Of a stretch of DNA of 64,000 nt, positions 14,837-22,345 are shown in pieces. The notes below the pieces were generated by a model. The model saw nothing but the letters and a program-made list of their open reading frames with translations. It did no database searches and was not told where the DNA came from. Source of the stretch: an uncultured Bifidobacteriaceae bacterium (GTDB lineage Bacteria > Actinomycetota > Actinomycetes > Actinomycetales > Bifidobacteriaceae); the NCBI GenBank assembly GCA_947253155.1, contig CAMXYK010000005.1, positions 14,265 through 78,264 of the forward strand, written 5' to 3'. Numbering within the stretch: position 1 is the stretch's first letter; each line of letters starts with the position of its first letter. The translations under genes were made by a program, and so were the position numbers.

Positions 14837-17510
14837 CAAGCAAAACGCAATAGCGTCTACTGAAAACACTAATAATAAAGCTATTGCGGCGCTTCCTAAA
14901 GTAGAAGTTTCTGGATTGAGCACCGAAGAAGTTGCGGAGGCGGTTTCTCGCGGAGACGTGAATATTACTTCTAAGCAAACTTCTCGCTCTTTAATGGATA
15001 TTGTGCGCGCGAACGTGTTTACATTGTTTAACGCGATTATTTTCACGGCAATGGTAGTTGTGCTTGCCACAGGTTCGTGGAAAGACGCTGTTTTTGGCGC
15101 GGTAATTCTGGTGAATACTGGCATTGGCATTGTGACTGAATTAAAAGCAAAGCGCACTTTGGATAGGCTTTCTATATTGATTGCAGCTCGCGCAATGGTG
15201 CGTAGAGGCGGAGAAAATATTGAGATTGCGCACAAAGCTATTGTGCTTGGGGATATTTTGTGGCTTAGAGCTGGCGAGCAGGTTCCAGCAGACGTAGAAG
15301 TGCTGGAATCGTGGGGATTGGAAATGGACGAGTCCATGCTTACGGGCGAGTCTGCTACAGTTCGAAAAGCACAAGGTGGCGACGTTTATTCCGGATCTAC
15401 TGCAGTTTCTGGTATGGCTTTAACGCGTGTTACTGCCGTAGGAGAGCACAGTTATGCTGCAAAATTGGCGGCGCAAGCGAAGGTTTATACTAAAACAATT
15501 TCTGACTTAAGTCGTGGAATTAACACGATTTTGAAGTATATGACTATGGTTGTGGTGCCTTTGTGCGTGCTGCTTGTGTGGTCTCAAATGCATAAGGTTG
15601 GCGGATTTGTTGAAGCTTGTCAGACTGGTGCTTGGAGGGGAGCTGTTGTTTCCGCAGTTGCAGGTGTTGTTGGAATGATTCCAGAAGGCTTGGTTCTTCT
15701 TACTTCGCTTAATTTTGCGGTGGCTGCTATGCGACTTGCGCGCAAGCAAACGTTAGTTCAGGAGTTGGAATCTGTAGAAACTTTAGCGCGCGTAGACTGC
15801 TTGAACCTGGACAAAACTGGCACTATAACCGACGGTGGTATTGCATTCGTTGGTGTAGAAAATCTAGATAATAGTAGTGCTGAAATATCTTCACAAACCA
15901 ACTCGCAAATCAACTCGCAAATCAACTCACAAATCAACTTGCAAACAAATCAAGCTTTATTTGACTTATCAAACGAAGAAAATCCTAACGCAACAGGCGT
16001 TGCAATTATGGAAGGGCTTGGTGCTCAAGGAGTTGCCGCTAGCGAGCATGTATCTAATCGTCTTCCATTCTCGTCTTCTAGAAAGTGGAGCGCTGTGCAA
16101 TATGCGCAAAGCAGTGGAGAATATGAAACTTGGTATATGGGTGCTCCGGAAGTATTGCTAAGCGCGATTAATTATGCAAATTCTAATGAACTTTTAGCGA
16201 AAGTTAATTCTTATGCGGAGCTTGGTGAGCGCGTGCTGCTTCTTGCAAAAGTAAGTAGCGCTGTAAGTAGCGCTGTAAATAGCGAAAGTAGCAGCGTATG
16301 TAGCGTCGAAAATAGCGAAGTACATAGCGTCACAGAAACAGATAAAACTTTTGGTGATTCTCCAACTATTTGCGCGAGTGCTCAGCCTGTTGCGTTGGTT
16401 CGATGCTCTGAGCGTATTCGTGAAGATGCGCGTAAAACGCTTGAATGGTTCCGTGAACAGGGTGTGCGCTGCCGCGTAATTTCGGGAGATAATCCTACAA
16501 CTGTTGCGGCTGTTGCTGCAAAAGTTGGGTTAACAGGAGAGCGCAAGCCTGTTGCAATGGATGCTCGAAAATTGCCAGAAGATATTAACGAATTGGCTAA
16601 AGTGCTTGAAAATGTGGATGTGCTTGGGCGTGTGCTTCCTAATCAAAAAAAGGCGATTGTTCAAGCGCTTCACACTCAAAGTCATGTTGTTGCTATGACT
16701 GGCGACGGCGTGAACGATACTTTAGCGCTTAAAGAGGCGGATTTGGGCGTTGCTATGGGCAATGCTGCTCCTGCTGCAAAAGCTGTAGCTCAAGTGGTTC
16801 TTGTTGATTCACGCTTCTCGCATTTGCCGGATGTTGTAGCTCGCGGCAGGCAAGTGATGGCAAATATGGAACGCGTGGCTGGCTTGTTCCTTGTAAAAAC
16901 TGTTTATTCTGCGCTTATTTCTGCAGGAGTTGTGCTTCTAGCGTTGCACTTCCCGTATTTGCCTCGGCATATTACTTATATTGGTTCTTTAACTATTGGT
17001 ATTCCAGCATTTTTGCTAGCTCTTGCGCCTAATACTCGTAGATACATTCCAGGATTCTTGAAGCGCGTTGTTCGTTTTGCTGTTCCTAGCGGATTTGCTA
17101 TAGCAGCTTCTGTGCTCGCGACTGCTGTTATTGCTCCTAGAGTTTTGGGATTTAATCTTGACGAAAATGCAGAAAATAGTTTGAAAGCTTCACGCTTTAT
17201 TGTTTCAAACGTGCAAGCTTTGGTAACCACTCGTAGCATTTGTTCCGTAATCGTATTTGTTCTCGGCATACTCGTGCTCGCAAGCGTTGCTAAACCTTTG
17301 CGCTCGTGGAGAGGAATTATGGTTGCGCTATTTGCTATAGCTGGAGTTGCTGGAGCTTTTATACCGTTTACTGCAAAATTCTTTGAACTTCACGTGCCAA
17401 CTGAAGGAAACGCGTTTACTGTAATGCTTATAGCTGTTGTTTTAGCCATAATTTTATGGTTTGCGTGCGTGAGTTTAGCAAACTTGTTATCTAAACAAAG
17501 TAAGAAGTGA
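14826..17510 (+). CDS. Cation-transporting P-type ATPase, CtpE-like
   Basis: Membrane pump of 894 residues. It carries the actuator TGES (about 172-175, MDESMLTGESATVRK), the phosphorylation site DKTGT (Asp about 328), and the hinge TGDGVNDTLALKEADLGVAMG (about 623). The N-terminal SLMDIVRANVFTLFNAIIF and the GMIPEGLVLLTSLNFAVA helix match mycobacterial CtpE, a Ca2+ uptake pump, so Ca2+ is the best guess for the cargo. There is no heavy-metal-binding domain or CPx motif. Two low-complexity inserts are visible: Gln/Asn/Ser repeats just after the phosphorylation domain start (about 355-375) and a Ser/Val stretch at about 475-502. It overlaps the lipoprotein gene and precedes sdaA by 28 nt. Confidence 0.87.
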   Translation: MASNKQNAIASTENTNNKAIAALPKVEVSGLSTEEVAEAVSRGDVNITSKQTSRSLMDIVRANVFTLFNAIIFTAMVVVLATGSWKDAVFGAVILVNTGIGIVTELKAKRTLDRLSILIAARAMVRRGGENIEIAHKAIVLGDILWLRAGEQVPADVEVLESWGLEMDESMLTGESATVRKAQGGDVYSGSTAVSGMALTRVTAVGEHSYAAKLAAQAKVYTKTISDLSRGINTILKYMTMVVVPLCVLLVWSQMHKVGGFVEACQTGAWRGAVVSAVAGVVGMIPEGLVLLTSLNFAVAAMRLARKQTLVQELESVETLARVDCLNLDKTGTITDGGIAFVGVENLDNSSAEISSQTNSQINSQINSQINLQTNQALFDLSNEENPNATGVAIMEGLGAQGVAASEHVSNRLPFSSSRKWSAVQYAQSSGEYETWYMGAPEVLLSAINYANSNELLAKVNSYAELGERVLLLAKVSSAVSSAVNSESSSVCSVENSEVHSVTETDKTFGDSPTICASAQPVALVRCSERIREDARKTLEWFREQGVRCRVISGDNPTTVAAVAAKVGLTGERKPVAMDARKLPEDINELAKVLENVDVLGRVLPNQKKAIVQALHTQSHVVAMTGDGVNDTLALKEADLGVAMGNAAPAAKAVAQVVLVDSRFSHLPDVVARGRQVMANMERVAGLFLVKTVYSALISAGVVLLALHFPYLPRHITYIGSLTIGIPAFLLALAPNTRRYIPGFLKRVVRFAVPSGFAIAASVLATAVIAPRVLGFNLDENAENSLKASRFIVSNVQALVTTRSICSVIVFVLGILVLASVAKPLRSWRGIMVALFAIAGVAGAFIPFTAKFFELHVPTEGNAFTVMLIAVVLAIILWFACVSLANLLSKQSKK
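15890..15950 (+). repeat. 12-bp repeats inside the P-ATPase gene
   Basis: Units of the type TCGCAAATCAAC recur about four times in frame, encoding SQIN repeats. They lie in the nucleotide-binding half of the pump, away from the catalytic motifs, where a length change would be tolerated. Confidence 0.75.
16250..16335 (+). repeat. Low-complexity GTAAGTAGC-type repeats inside the P-ATPase gene
   Basis: Imperfect 9- to 12-bp units (GTAAGTAGCGCT and AATAGCGAA-like) encode a Ser/Val/Glu-rich insert between the nucleotide-binding core and the SERIREDARKTLEWF segment. Confidence 0.65.
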
Positions 17511-17538
17511 ACAATCTAACATATTTCTAACACAATTA

Positions 17539-19125
17539 GTGTGTCGAAGCGAGCTTAATGATGCTTACAATAGATACGTGTTTAGTATTTTAGAGATGTT
17601 TTCAGTAGGCGTTGGTCCTAGTTCTTCGCATACGGTAGGTCCTATGCGTGCAGCTTATGCGTTTGTTACGTCGCTTAAAAAAAGTGGCAATCTTAAAAAC
17701 GTTGCGCACGTAAAAGTGACGCTTTATGGCTCATTGTCTCTAACCGGTCTCGGTCACGGAACCGATCGCGCTTGTGTTGCGGGGCTTGAAGGAAATCTTC
17801 CAGATAATGTAAATACCGAACATATGCTTACTATTCGTGAAGAATGTGGAAAAACTGGCACTTTAACTCTTGCTGGAGAGCATACTATTTCTTTTGACTA
17901 CGATAATGATGTTGTTTTTGAAAAGTGGAAACGCATGGTTATTCATCCTAACGGAATGCGTTTCGTGGCAACGGATGCTAATGGAAACAGCATAGATGAG
18001 CAAGTATGGTACTCAATTGGCGGCGGATTTGTGCGTCAAGGTCATGCTGATGATGCAATGGTTGGGTTGCATGAGCGCGTTACTGAGCAGGATGAAAATA
18101 ATCAAAGCGATAGTAACGGCGAAAGTAGTAGCGAAAGTAATAGCGAAAATAGTAACGAAAGTAATAGCGAAAGTAATAGCGAAAATACAGAAAACGTTTC
18201 AAATCAAACAAAAGATACTACTGTACCGTATCCTTTTATTTCATGCGACGAGCTTATAAATATTTGTTTAGAAAATCATATGTCAATAAGCGATATTGTG
18301 TGGCAAAACGAGCTTGCACTGCATGAAGGTGATGCTGACTACGTGCGCAACTATTTGCTACACGTTTGGAATGTTATGAGCAAATGCGTGGAAAATGGTT
18401 GCAATTCAAAGCAGGCGATTTTGCCAGGAGGGCTTGATGTGCCTCGTAGAGCGCCTCACATGTACGAGCGTTTAGCTGCAAATTCAGACATGCTACGCAA
18501 TAATCGTCGTCGTTCTGACTCAGCTTTAGAAAGTTCGGATTCAGCTTGGGTGAATCTTTTTGCGCTCGCAGTAAGTGAAGAAAACGCTGGTGGAGGGCGC
18601 ATTGTTACTGCTCCAACGAATGGATCTGCTGGAATTATTCCTGCAGTATTGCAATATTATTGGCGGTTCGTTGATTCTGCTAATGAAGATGGAATTGTGC
18701 GTTTCTTGCTTGCTGCTGGCGCTGTTGGTTACTTGTTTAAGCGAAATGCTTCAATTTCGGGTGCTGAAGTTGGTTGCCAAGGAGAGGTTGGTTCTGCTTG
18801 TTCAATGGCTGCTGCCGGATTGTGTGAAGTATTGGGAGGAACGCCTGAACAGGTTGAGAATGCTGCAGAAATTGGTATTGAACACCATTTGGGGCTTACA
18901 TGCGATCCTGTAGGCGGTTTGGTGCAAATTCCGTGCATTGAGCGTAATGCTATGGCCGCGAATACTGCAATTAATGCTGTTCGCATGGCAATGCTTGGAG
19001 ATGGTTCGCATATGGTAAGTCTTGACCAAGCAATTAAGACAATGAAAGAAACTGGTCATGACATGATGTCTAAATATCGAGAAACATCAAAAGGTGGTCT
19101 AGCTGTAAACGTTGTTGAGTGCTAA
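17539..19125 (+). CDS. sdaA: L-serine ammonia-lyase, iron-sulfur, single chain
   Basis: Cytoplasmic enzyme that deaminates L-serine to pyruvate and ammonia using a [4Fe-4S] cluster. The fused beta-alpha form is seen: the beta part with [18 protein letters not shown] at about residues 22-40, then the alpha part with [17 protein letters not shown] and the cluster cysteines in [10 protein letters not shown] (about 414, 422), LTCDPVGG and IPCIERNA (about 465). A Ser/Asn/Glu repeat insert at about 185-220 separates the parts. The start is a GTG at 17539 without a clear ribosome site; the conserved region begins so early that only GTG 17578 is an alternative. It probably reads through from the P-ATPase gene. 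Confidence 0.92.
   Translation: MCRSELNDAYNRYVFSILEMFSVGVGPSSSHTVGPMRAAYAFVTSLKKSGNLKNVAHVKVTLYGSLSLTGLGHGTDRACVAGLEGNLPDNVNTEHMLTIREECGKTGTLTLAGEHTISFDYDNDVVFEKWKRMVIHPNGMRFVATDANGNSIDEQVWYSIGGGFVRQGHADDAMVGLHERVTEQDENNQSDSNGESSSESNSENSNESNSESNSENTENVSNQTKDTTVPYPFISCDELINICLENHMSISDIVWQNELALHEGDADYVRNYLLHVWNVMSKCVENGCNSKQAILPGGLDVPRRAPHMYERLAANSDMLRNNRRRSDSALESSDSAWVNLFALAVSEENAGGGRIVTAPTNGSAGIIPAVLQYYWRFVDSANEDGIVRFLLAAGAVGYLFKRNASISGAEVGCQGEVGSACSMAAAGLCEVLGGTPEQVENAAEIGIEHHLGLTCDPVGGLVQIPCIERNAMAANTAINAVRMAMLGDGSHMVSLDQAIKTMKETGHDMMSKYRETSKGGLAVNVVEC
18103..18190 (+). repeat. AGTAATAGCGAA-type repeats inside sdaA
   Basis: In-frame units of 9 or 12 bp encode a run of SNSE and SNE residues in the linker between the beta and alpha parts of the enzyme. 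The bases are almost only A, G and T plus the C of AGC, unlike the flanking code. Confidence 0.75.
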
Positions 19126-19253
19126 TCTAGGACAGGTTAATCTATTAAGTTAATCTAAATTGTTTTAGTAATGCTAGATGGCTGTGCAAGACGTCTATGC
19201 AGATGTTATACTGTTGCAGATTATACTGTTTGGAGTTGTAAAAAGGAGGCAAT

Positions 19254-19661
19254 ATGGCACAGGATATGCCAGAAGTAATTGCAGAATTTGGCACTACGCC
19301 AACGGTGACGTTCCCGGAATCTGAACCGCCAGCAGGTCTTAAGGTTGTTGAATTAGTTGAAGGTAATGGTCCAGTAGTTCGCGCTGGTGACACTGTAACC
19401 GTGAATTACCATGGTGTTGTTTGGGGAGCTGAAAAGCCATTTGATTCGAGCTTTGAGCGCCATATGCCAGCCAGCTTTGGTATTGGCGTTGGACAAGTTA
19501 TTCAGGGTTGGGATCGCACAGTTCCGGGTCATAATGTTGGCTCTCGTCTGTTGATTTCGATTCCACCAGAGTATGGTTATGGTTCTCGCGGTGTGCCACA
19601 AGCTGGTATTGGCGGTGGGGACACTTTAGTATTTGTTGTTGATGTTATTTCAACTCGTTGA
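19254..19661 (+). CDS. FKBP-type peptidyl-prolyl cis-trans isomerase
   Basis: Small cytoplasmic folding catalyst of 135 residues. It holds the FKBP core: GDTVTVNYHGVVWGAEKPFD, SFGIGVGQVIQGWDRTVPGH and LLISIPPEYGYGSRGVP, followed by GGDTLVFVVDVIS. The active-site Tyr, Phe, Trp and Asp of the family are present. No signal peptide is seen, although related proteins are sometimes exported. An AAGGAGG stands 6 nt before the ATG, and TTATACT boxes near 19206 and 19220 are candidate -10 elements. greA follows after 87 nt on the same strand. Confidence 0.92.
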   Translation: MAQDMPEVIAEFGTTPTVTFPESEPPAGLKVVELVEGNGPVVRAGDTVTVNYHGVVWGAEKPFDSSFERHMPASFGIGVGQVIQGWDRTVPGHNVGSRLLISIPPEYGYGSRGVPQAGIGGGDTLVFVVDVISTR

Positions 19662-19748
19662 GTGAAAGTGTGCGTTTTATTTTCGCGCATGTTGGCTTGG
19701 CTGTGTATCTATATAGCTATATAAGAGATTGTTGGATAGGAGGTAGCA

Positions 19749-20228
19749 ATGGCTGAAGAAAAAACTATTTTGCTTACGCAAGAAGCGTATGACAAGCTGA
19801 AGGAAGAACTAGAGCATCGCGAAGGTGAGTATCGAGAAGAAATTACCGAGCGTATTGCTGCGGCTCGAGCTGAAGGTGATTTGTCGGAAAATGGCGGTTA
19901 CCAAGCTGCTCGTGAGGAGCAAGGCAAGAATGAGGGCCGTATTAACGAGCTTATTGTAAAGCTTCGTAATGCTAAGATTCTTGAAGCTCCAAAAGCTGGA
20001 ACTGTTGGTAACGGTTCTTTAGTAACTGTTGAACTTGCAGGTCGCGAGATGACGTATGTTCTTGGTTCTCGAGATATTGCTGTAGCAACAGATTATGACG
20101 TAATTAGCCCAGAGTCTCCAATTGGTGCAGCTATTATGGGTGCTCATGCGGGAGACACTGTTAGCTATGCGGCTCCTAATGGTCGTGAGATTTCTGTAAC
20201 TATTAAGGATTCTCATCCGCTGGCGTAA
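19749..20228 (+). CDS. greA: Transcription elongation factor GreA
   Basis: Protein of 159 residues that enters the secondary channel of stalled RNA polymerase and stimulates cleavage of backtracked RNA. The N-terminal coiled coil carries LTQEAYDKLKEELEHREGEY and the acidic tip motif AEGDLSENGGYQAAREEQGK (about 40-60), followed by the FKBP-like C-terminal domain ending in GREISVTIKDSHPL. AGGAGGT lies 6 nt before the ATG. It ends at a strong terminator at 20320-20362, so the FKBP-greA pair is likely one transcript. Confidence 0.95.
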   Translation: MAEEKTILLTQEAYDKLKEELEHREGEYREEITERIAAARAEGDLSENGGYQAAREEQGKNEGRINELIVKLRNAKILEAPKAGTVGNGSLVTVELAGREMTYVLGSRDIAVATDYDVISPESPIGAAIMGAHAGDTVSYAAPNGREISVTIKDSHPLA

Positions 20229-20319
20229 GTTGTGTGAGTTGTGTAATTCTTGCATACTTGCGTAAGTTACGTAAGTTACATGATTTTCATAATCTGCATA
20301 AGTTAATTTTATAAATATT

Positions 20320-20362
20320 ATTCTCCCCACTTAGTTCATATTTTGAAATAAGTGGGGAGAAT
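20320..20362 (+). terminator. Terminator after greA
   Basis: Perfect 14-bp arms ATTCTCCCCACTTA (20320-20333) and TAAGTGGGGAGAAT (20349-20362) with a run of eight T directly after. Confidence 0.92.
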
Positions 20363-20384
20363 ATTTTTTTTGAGGGGTTGGGGG

Positions 20385-20428
20385 ATAAGTTTTATATTTT
20401 TGCGGCTAAAACTGCGGCTAAAACTTAT
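20385..20428. other. Inverted repeat between greA and lexA
   Basis: Arms ATAAGTTTTA (20385-20394) and TAAAACTTAT (20419-20428) with a 24-nt loop that contains GCGGCTAAAACT twice. No T-run follows on the minus strand, so it is at best a weak end for lexA. Confidence 0.4.
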
Positions 20429-20446
20429 ATTTTTAGCAACTATGCT

Positions 20447-21181
20447 TTATATTTTGCGCAGTACTGTAACAACTTTTCCCATAATTGTTGCATGTGAACC
20501 GTCAATTGGTGAATATGCTGGATTGTGTGGAATAAGCCAAACGTGACCATTGTCATTTCGGAAAGTTTTTACAGTTGCTTCATTGTCAAGCAATGCAGCG
20601 ACGATATCTCCATTAACTGCTTCATGCTGTTCTCGAACCACAACATAATCTCCGTCGCAAATAGCGGCATCAATCATTGAATCTCCATGAACTTCAAGCA
20701 TAAAAAGATTTCCTGTGCCTGTTAAGCGTTCTGGCAGGCGCATAACATCTTCAACATGCTGCTCAGCTGTAATAGGCATTCCTGCTGCAATTCTTCCTAC
20801 TAACGGTACGTCTCTAGAATTAATAACAGCATCAGAATCATAAGCGCTAATTTCTACTGATTGTGAATTATTTTCTTTAATTCTGTTTGCGTTTTTAGTA
20901 GGAAGCAGTGAATCGTCAATAATCTCTATTGCGCGACCTTTATTTGCGCTAATACGCAAAATTCCTTTTTCTTCTAGTGCGCGCAATTGATGTTTTACTG
21001 AAGATGGGCTACGAAGTCCAACGGCTTCGCCGATTTCGCGAAAAGAAGGAGGGAAACCATGAATTTTGAGATTGTTTTGAATAGCATTAACAATATCGCG
21101 CTGGCGCTCTGTGAGGGAAGATTCGTCAACGTTGCTTATATAAGCGGTATTATTAATGTCTTTCGTGTTTTCATTACTCAT
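20447..21181 (-). CDS. lexA: SOS repressor LexA
   Basis: Repressor of 244 residues that is cleaved by itself when RecA filaments form. The N-terminal winged helix contains SLTERQRDIVNAIQNNLKIH and PPSFREIGEAVGLRSPSSVK. The peptidase part has the Ala-Gly cleavage site in VGRIAAGMP, the nucleophile Ser in HGDSMIDAAI and the base Lys in EATVKTFRN. I set the start at 21181 because AAAGGAGC lies 5 nt before that ATG; the upstream frame extension has no ribosome site. A disordered Asn/Ser linker separates the domains. Three SOS-box-like sites lie upstream, so autoregulation is expected. Confidence 0.95.
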   Translation of the reverse strand: MSNENTKDINNTAYISNVDESSLTERQRDIVNAIQNNLKIHGFPPSFREIGEAVGLRSPSSVKHQLRALEEKGILRISANKGRAIEIIDDSLLPTKNANRIKENNSQSVEISAYDSDAVINSRDVPLVGRIAAGMPITAEQHVEDVMRLPERLTGTGNLFMLEVHGDSMIDAAICDGDYVVVREQHEAVNGDIVAALLDNEATVKTFRNDNGHVWLIPHNPAYSPIDGSHATIMGKVVTVLRKI

Positions 21182-21229
21182 GGTGCTCCTTTCAATAATT
21201 TTATGATAGCGCACTTTCTTTAAAAAATC

Positions 21230-21243
21230 AAACATATGTTCGA
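21230..21243. promoter_or_regulatory. SOS-box-like site 1, lexA side
   Basis: AAACATATGTTCGA matches one good half and one near-half of the actinobacterial consensus CGAACnnnnGTTCG. It lies about 50 nt upstream of the lexA start. Confidence 0.6.
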
Positions 21244-21260
21244 CACGCCGTTGCAACCCT

Positions 21261-21274
21261 CGAACAAATGTGTC
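21261..21274. promoter_or_regulatory. SOS-box-like site 2, central
   Basis: CGAACAAATGTGTC has a perfect left half and a degenerate right half of the consensus CGAACnnnnGTTCG. Confidence 0.55.
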
Positions 21275-21296
21275 ATTATTGATACACCTGTTCGAT

Positions 21297-21310
21297 AGAA
21301 CAAATGTTCA
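21297..21310. promoter_or_regulatory. SOS-box-like site 3, LysM gene side
   Basis: AGAACAAATGTTCA has GAAC and GTTC at the correct 4-base spacing. It is the best of the three sites and lies about 30 nt before the LysM gene start, where bound LexA would block transcription. Confidence 0.75.
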
Positions 21311-21338
21311 GTTGATTGAGGATGGAGAAAGGATAGTT

Positions 21339-21722
21339 ATGAATACGTCATCTAGAAACGGTTATTATGGGGTAGCGAGAATTGAAAGACGTTCAAAACA
21401 ATATGCACACTATAGCCGCAGTATTGTTGCTAAACGCAATAGCAAGAATAAAATGATGCGTATATTAGTGTTACTTATGTCATTAGTTACGCTTTGTGCG
21501 CTGTTTATGCCAAGAACAGCTGTTTCTGCTGTGCCTGAAAAGTTTGTAACATATACAGTGCGTCCGGGGGATAACTTATGGAATTATGCTGCGACTATTA
21601 CTCCTAAAAACGGTAATGTTGCAGATAATGTTGAAAGATTAATTTCTTTTAACCATCTTTCTTCACCAGATTTAGAAGTAGGGCAGTCTATTAATGTTCC
21701 AATAGTCAGTTCTAATAAGTAG
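21339..21722 (+). CDS. LysM-domain membrane protein, likely SOS-controlled division inhibitor
   Basis: Protein of 127 residues with a basic N-terminus, one membrane helix (about 40-60, MRILVLLMSLVTLCALFM) and an outer LysM domain (about 70-122: YTVRPGDNLWNYA to EVGQSINVP), which binds peptidoglycan. The start at 21339 has GAAAGGA 5 nt upstream; the longer frame from 21270 lacks one. The order lexA, divergent LysM protein, nrdR is the same as in mycobacteria (Rv2720, Rv2719c, Rv2718c), where the middle protein slows septation after DNA damage; YneA of Bacillus is an analogue. The role here is inferred from this context and from the SOS boxes. Confidence 0.82.
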   Translation: MNTSSRNGYYGVARIERRSKQYAHYSRSIVAKRNSKNKMMRILVLLMSLVTLCALFMPRTAVSAVPEKFVTYTVRPGDNLWNYAATITPKNGNVADNVERLISFNHLSSPDLEVGQSINVPIVSSNK

Positions 21723-21786
21723 TGCTGAGAAAAATAAAGTGAACATTATTATGTCGTGTTTCCTTAACTTTTAGTATGCTGGATGT

Positions 21787-22242
21787 ATGCATTGTCCTTT
21801 CTGTAAAAATTCCGATACGAAAGTTGTTGATACTCGTATTAGTGAAGATGGTTACTCTATTCGTCGTAGGCGCGAATGCCAAGTGTGCGGGAATCGTTTT
21901 ACTACAGTAGAAACAACGCAATTGCTTGTTATGAAGCGTTCTGGTTCAATTGAGCCTTTTGATCGAGCAAAAGTTGTAGCTGGTGTGAGTAAAGCGTGCC
22001 AGGGTCGTCCTATAAATGCGGAAGCATTAAAGATTTTAGGCATGCGCGTAGAAGCTGATTTGCGTGCGCGTGGTTTAGCACAAGTCACATCTGAGGAAGT
22101 GGGTAAAGCTATTCTGAAGCCTTTGCGTGAATTAGACGAAGTTGCATATCTTCGCTTTGCTAGTGTGTATCAAAACTTCTCTGGGCTTGAAGATTTTGAG
22201 AAAGCTATTGAAGATTTAAAGCGCAGTAAAACGGAAGAATAA
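21787..22242 (+). CDS. nrdR: Ribonucleotide reductase regulator NrdR
   Basis: Repressor of 151 residues that binds NrdR boxes upstream of ribonucleotide reductase genes according to ATP/dATP level. The zinc ribbon has Cys3, Cys6, Cys31 and Cys34, and the [15 protein letters not shown] motif is complete. The ATP-cone follows from about residue 48 ([19 protein letters not shown]). There is no Shine-Dalgarno sequence before the ATG, and TAGTAT at 21772-21777 could give a nearly leaderless transcript, so it may have its own promoter besides read-through from the LysM gene. No ribonucleotide reductase gene is in the window. Confidence 0.95.
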   Translation: MHCPFCKNSDTKVVDTRISEDGYSIRRRRECQVCGNRFTTVETTQLLVMKRSGSIEPFDRAKVVAGVSKACQGRPINAEALKILGMRVEADLRARGLAQVTSEEVGKAILKPLRELDEVAYLRFASVYQNFSGLEDFEKAIEDLKRSKTEE

Positions 22243-22243
22243 A

Positions 22244-22296
22244 AATAGAAAATTTTAACAAATATACAACAAACATATTGTTTACTATTTTCTATT
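22244..22296. terminator. Possible AT-rich convergent terminator
   Basis: AATAGAAAAT (22244-22253) and ATTTTCTATT (22287-22296) can pair between the converging nrdR and helD genes. The stem has only two G-C pairs, so function is doubtful. Confidence 0.3.
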
Positions 22297-22345
22297 ATTT
22301 ATTCTTCTTAAATTGGAACTTCTTGTATTCTAATTCATACGATTA

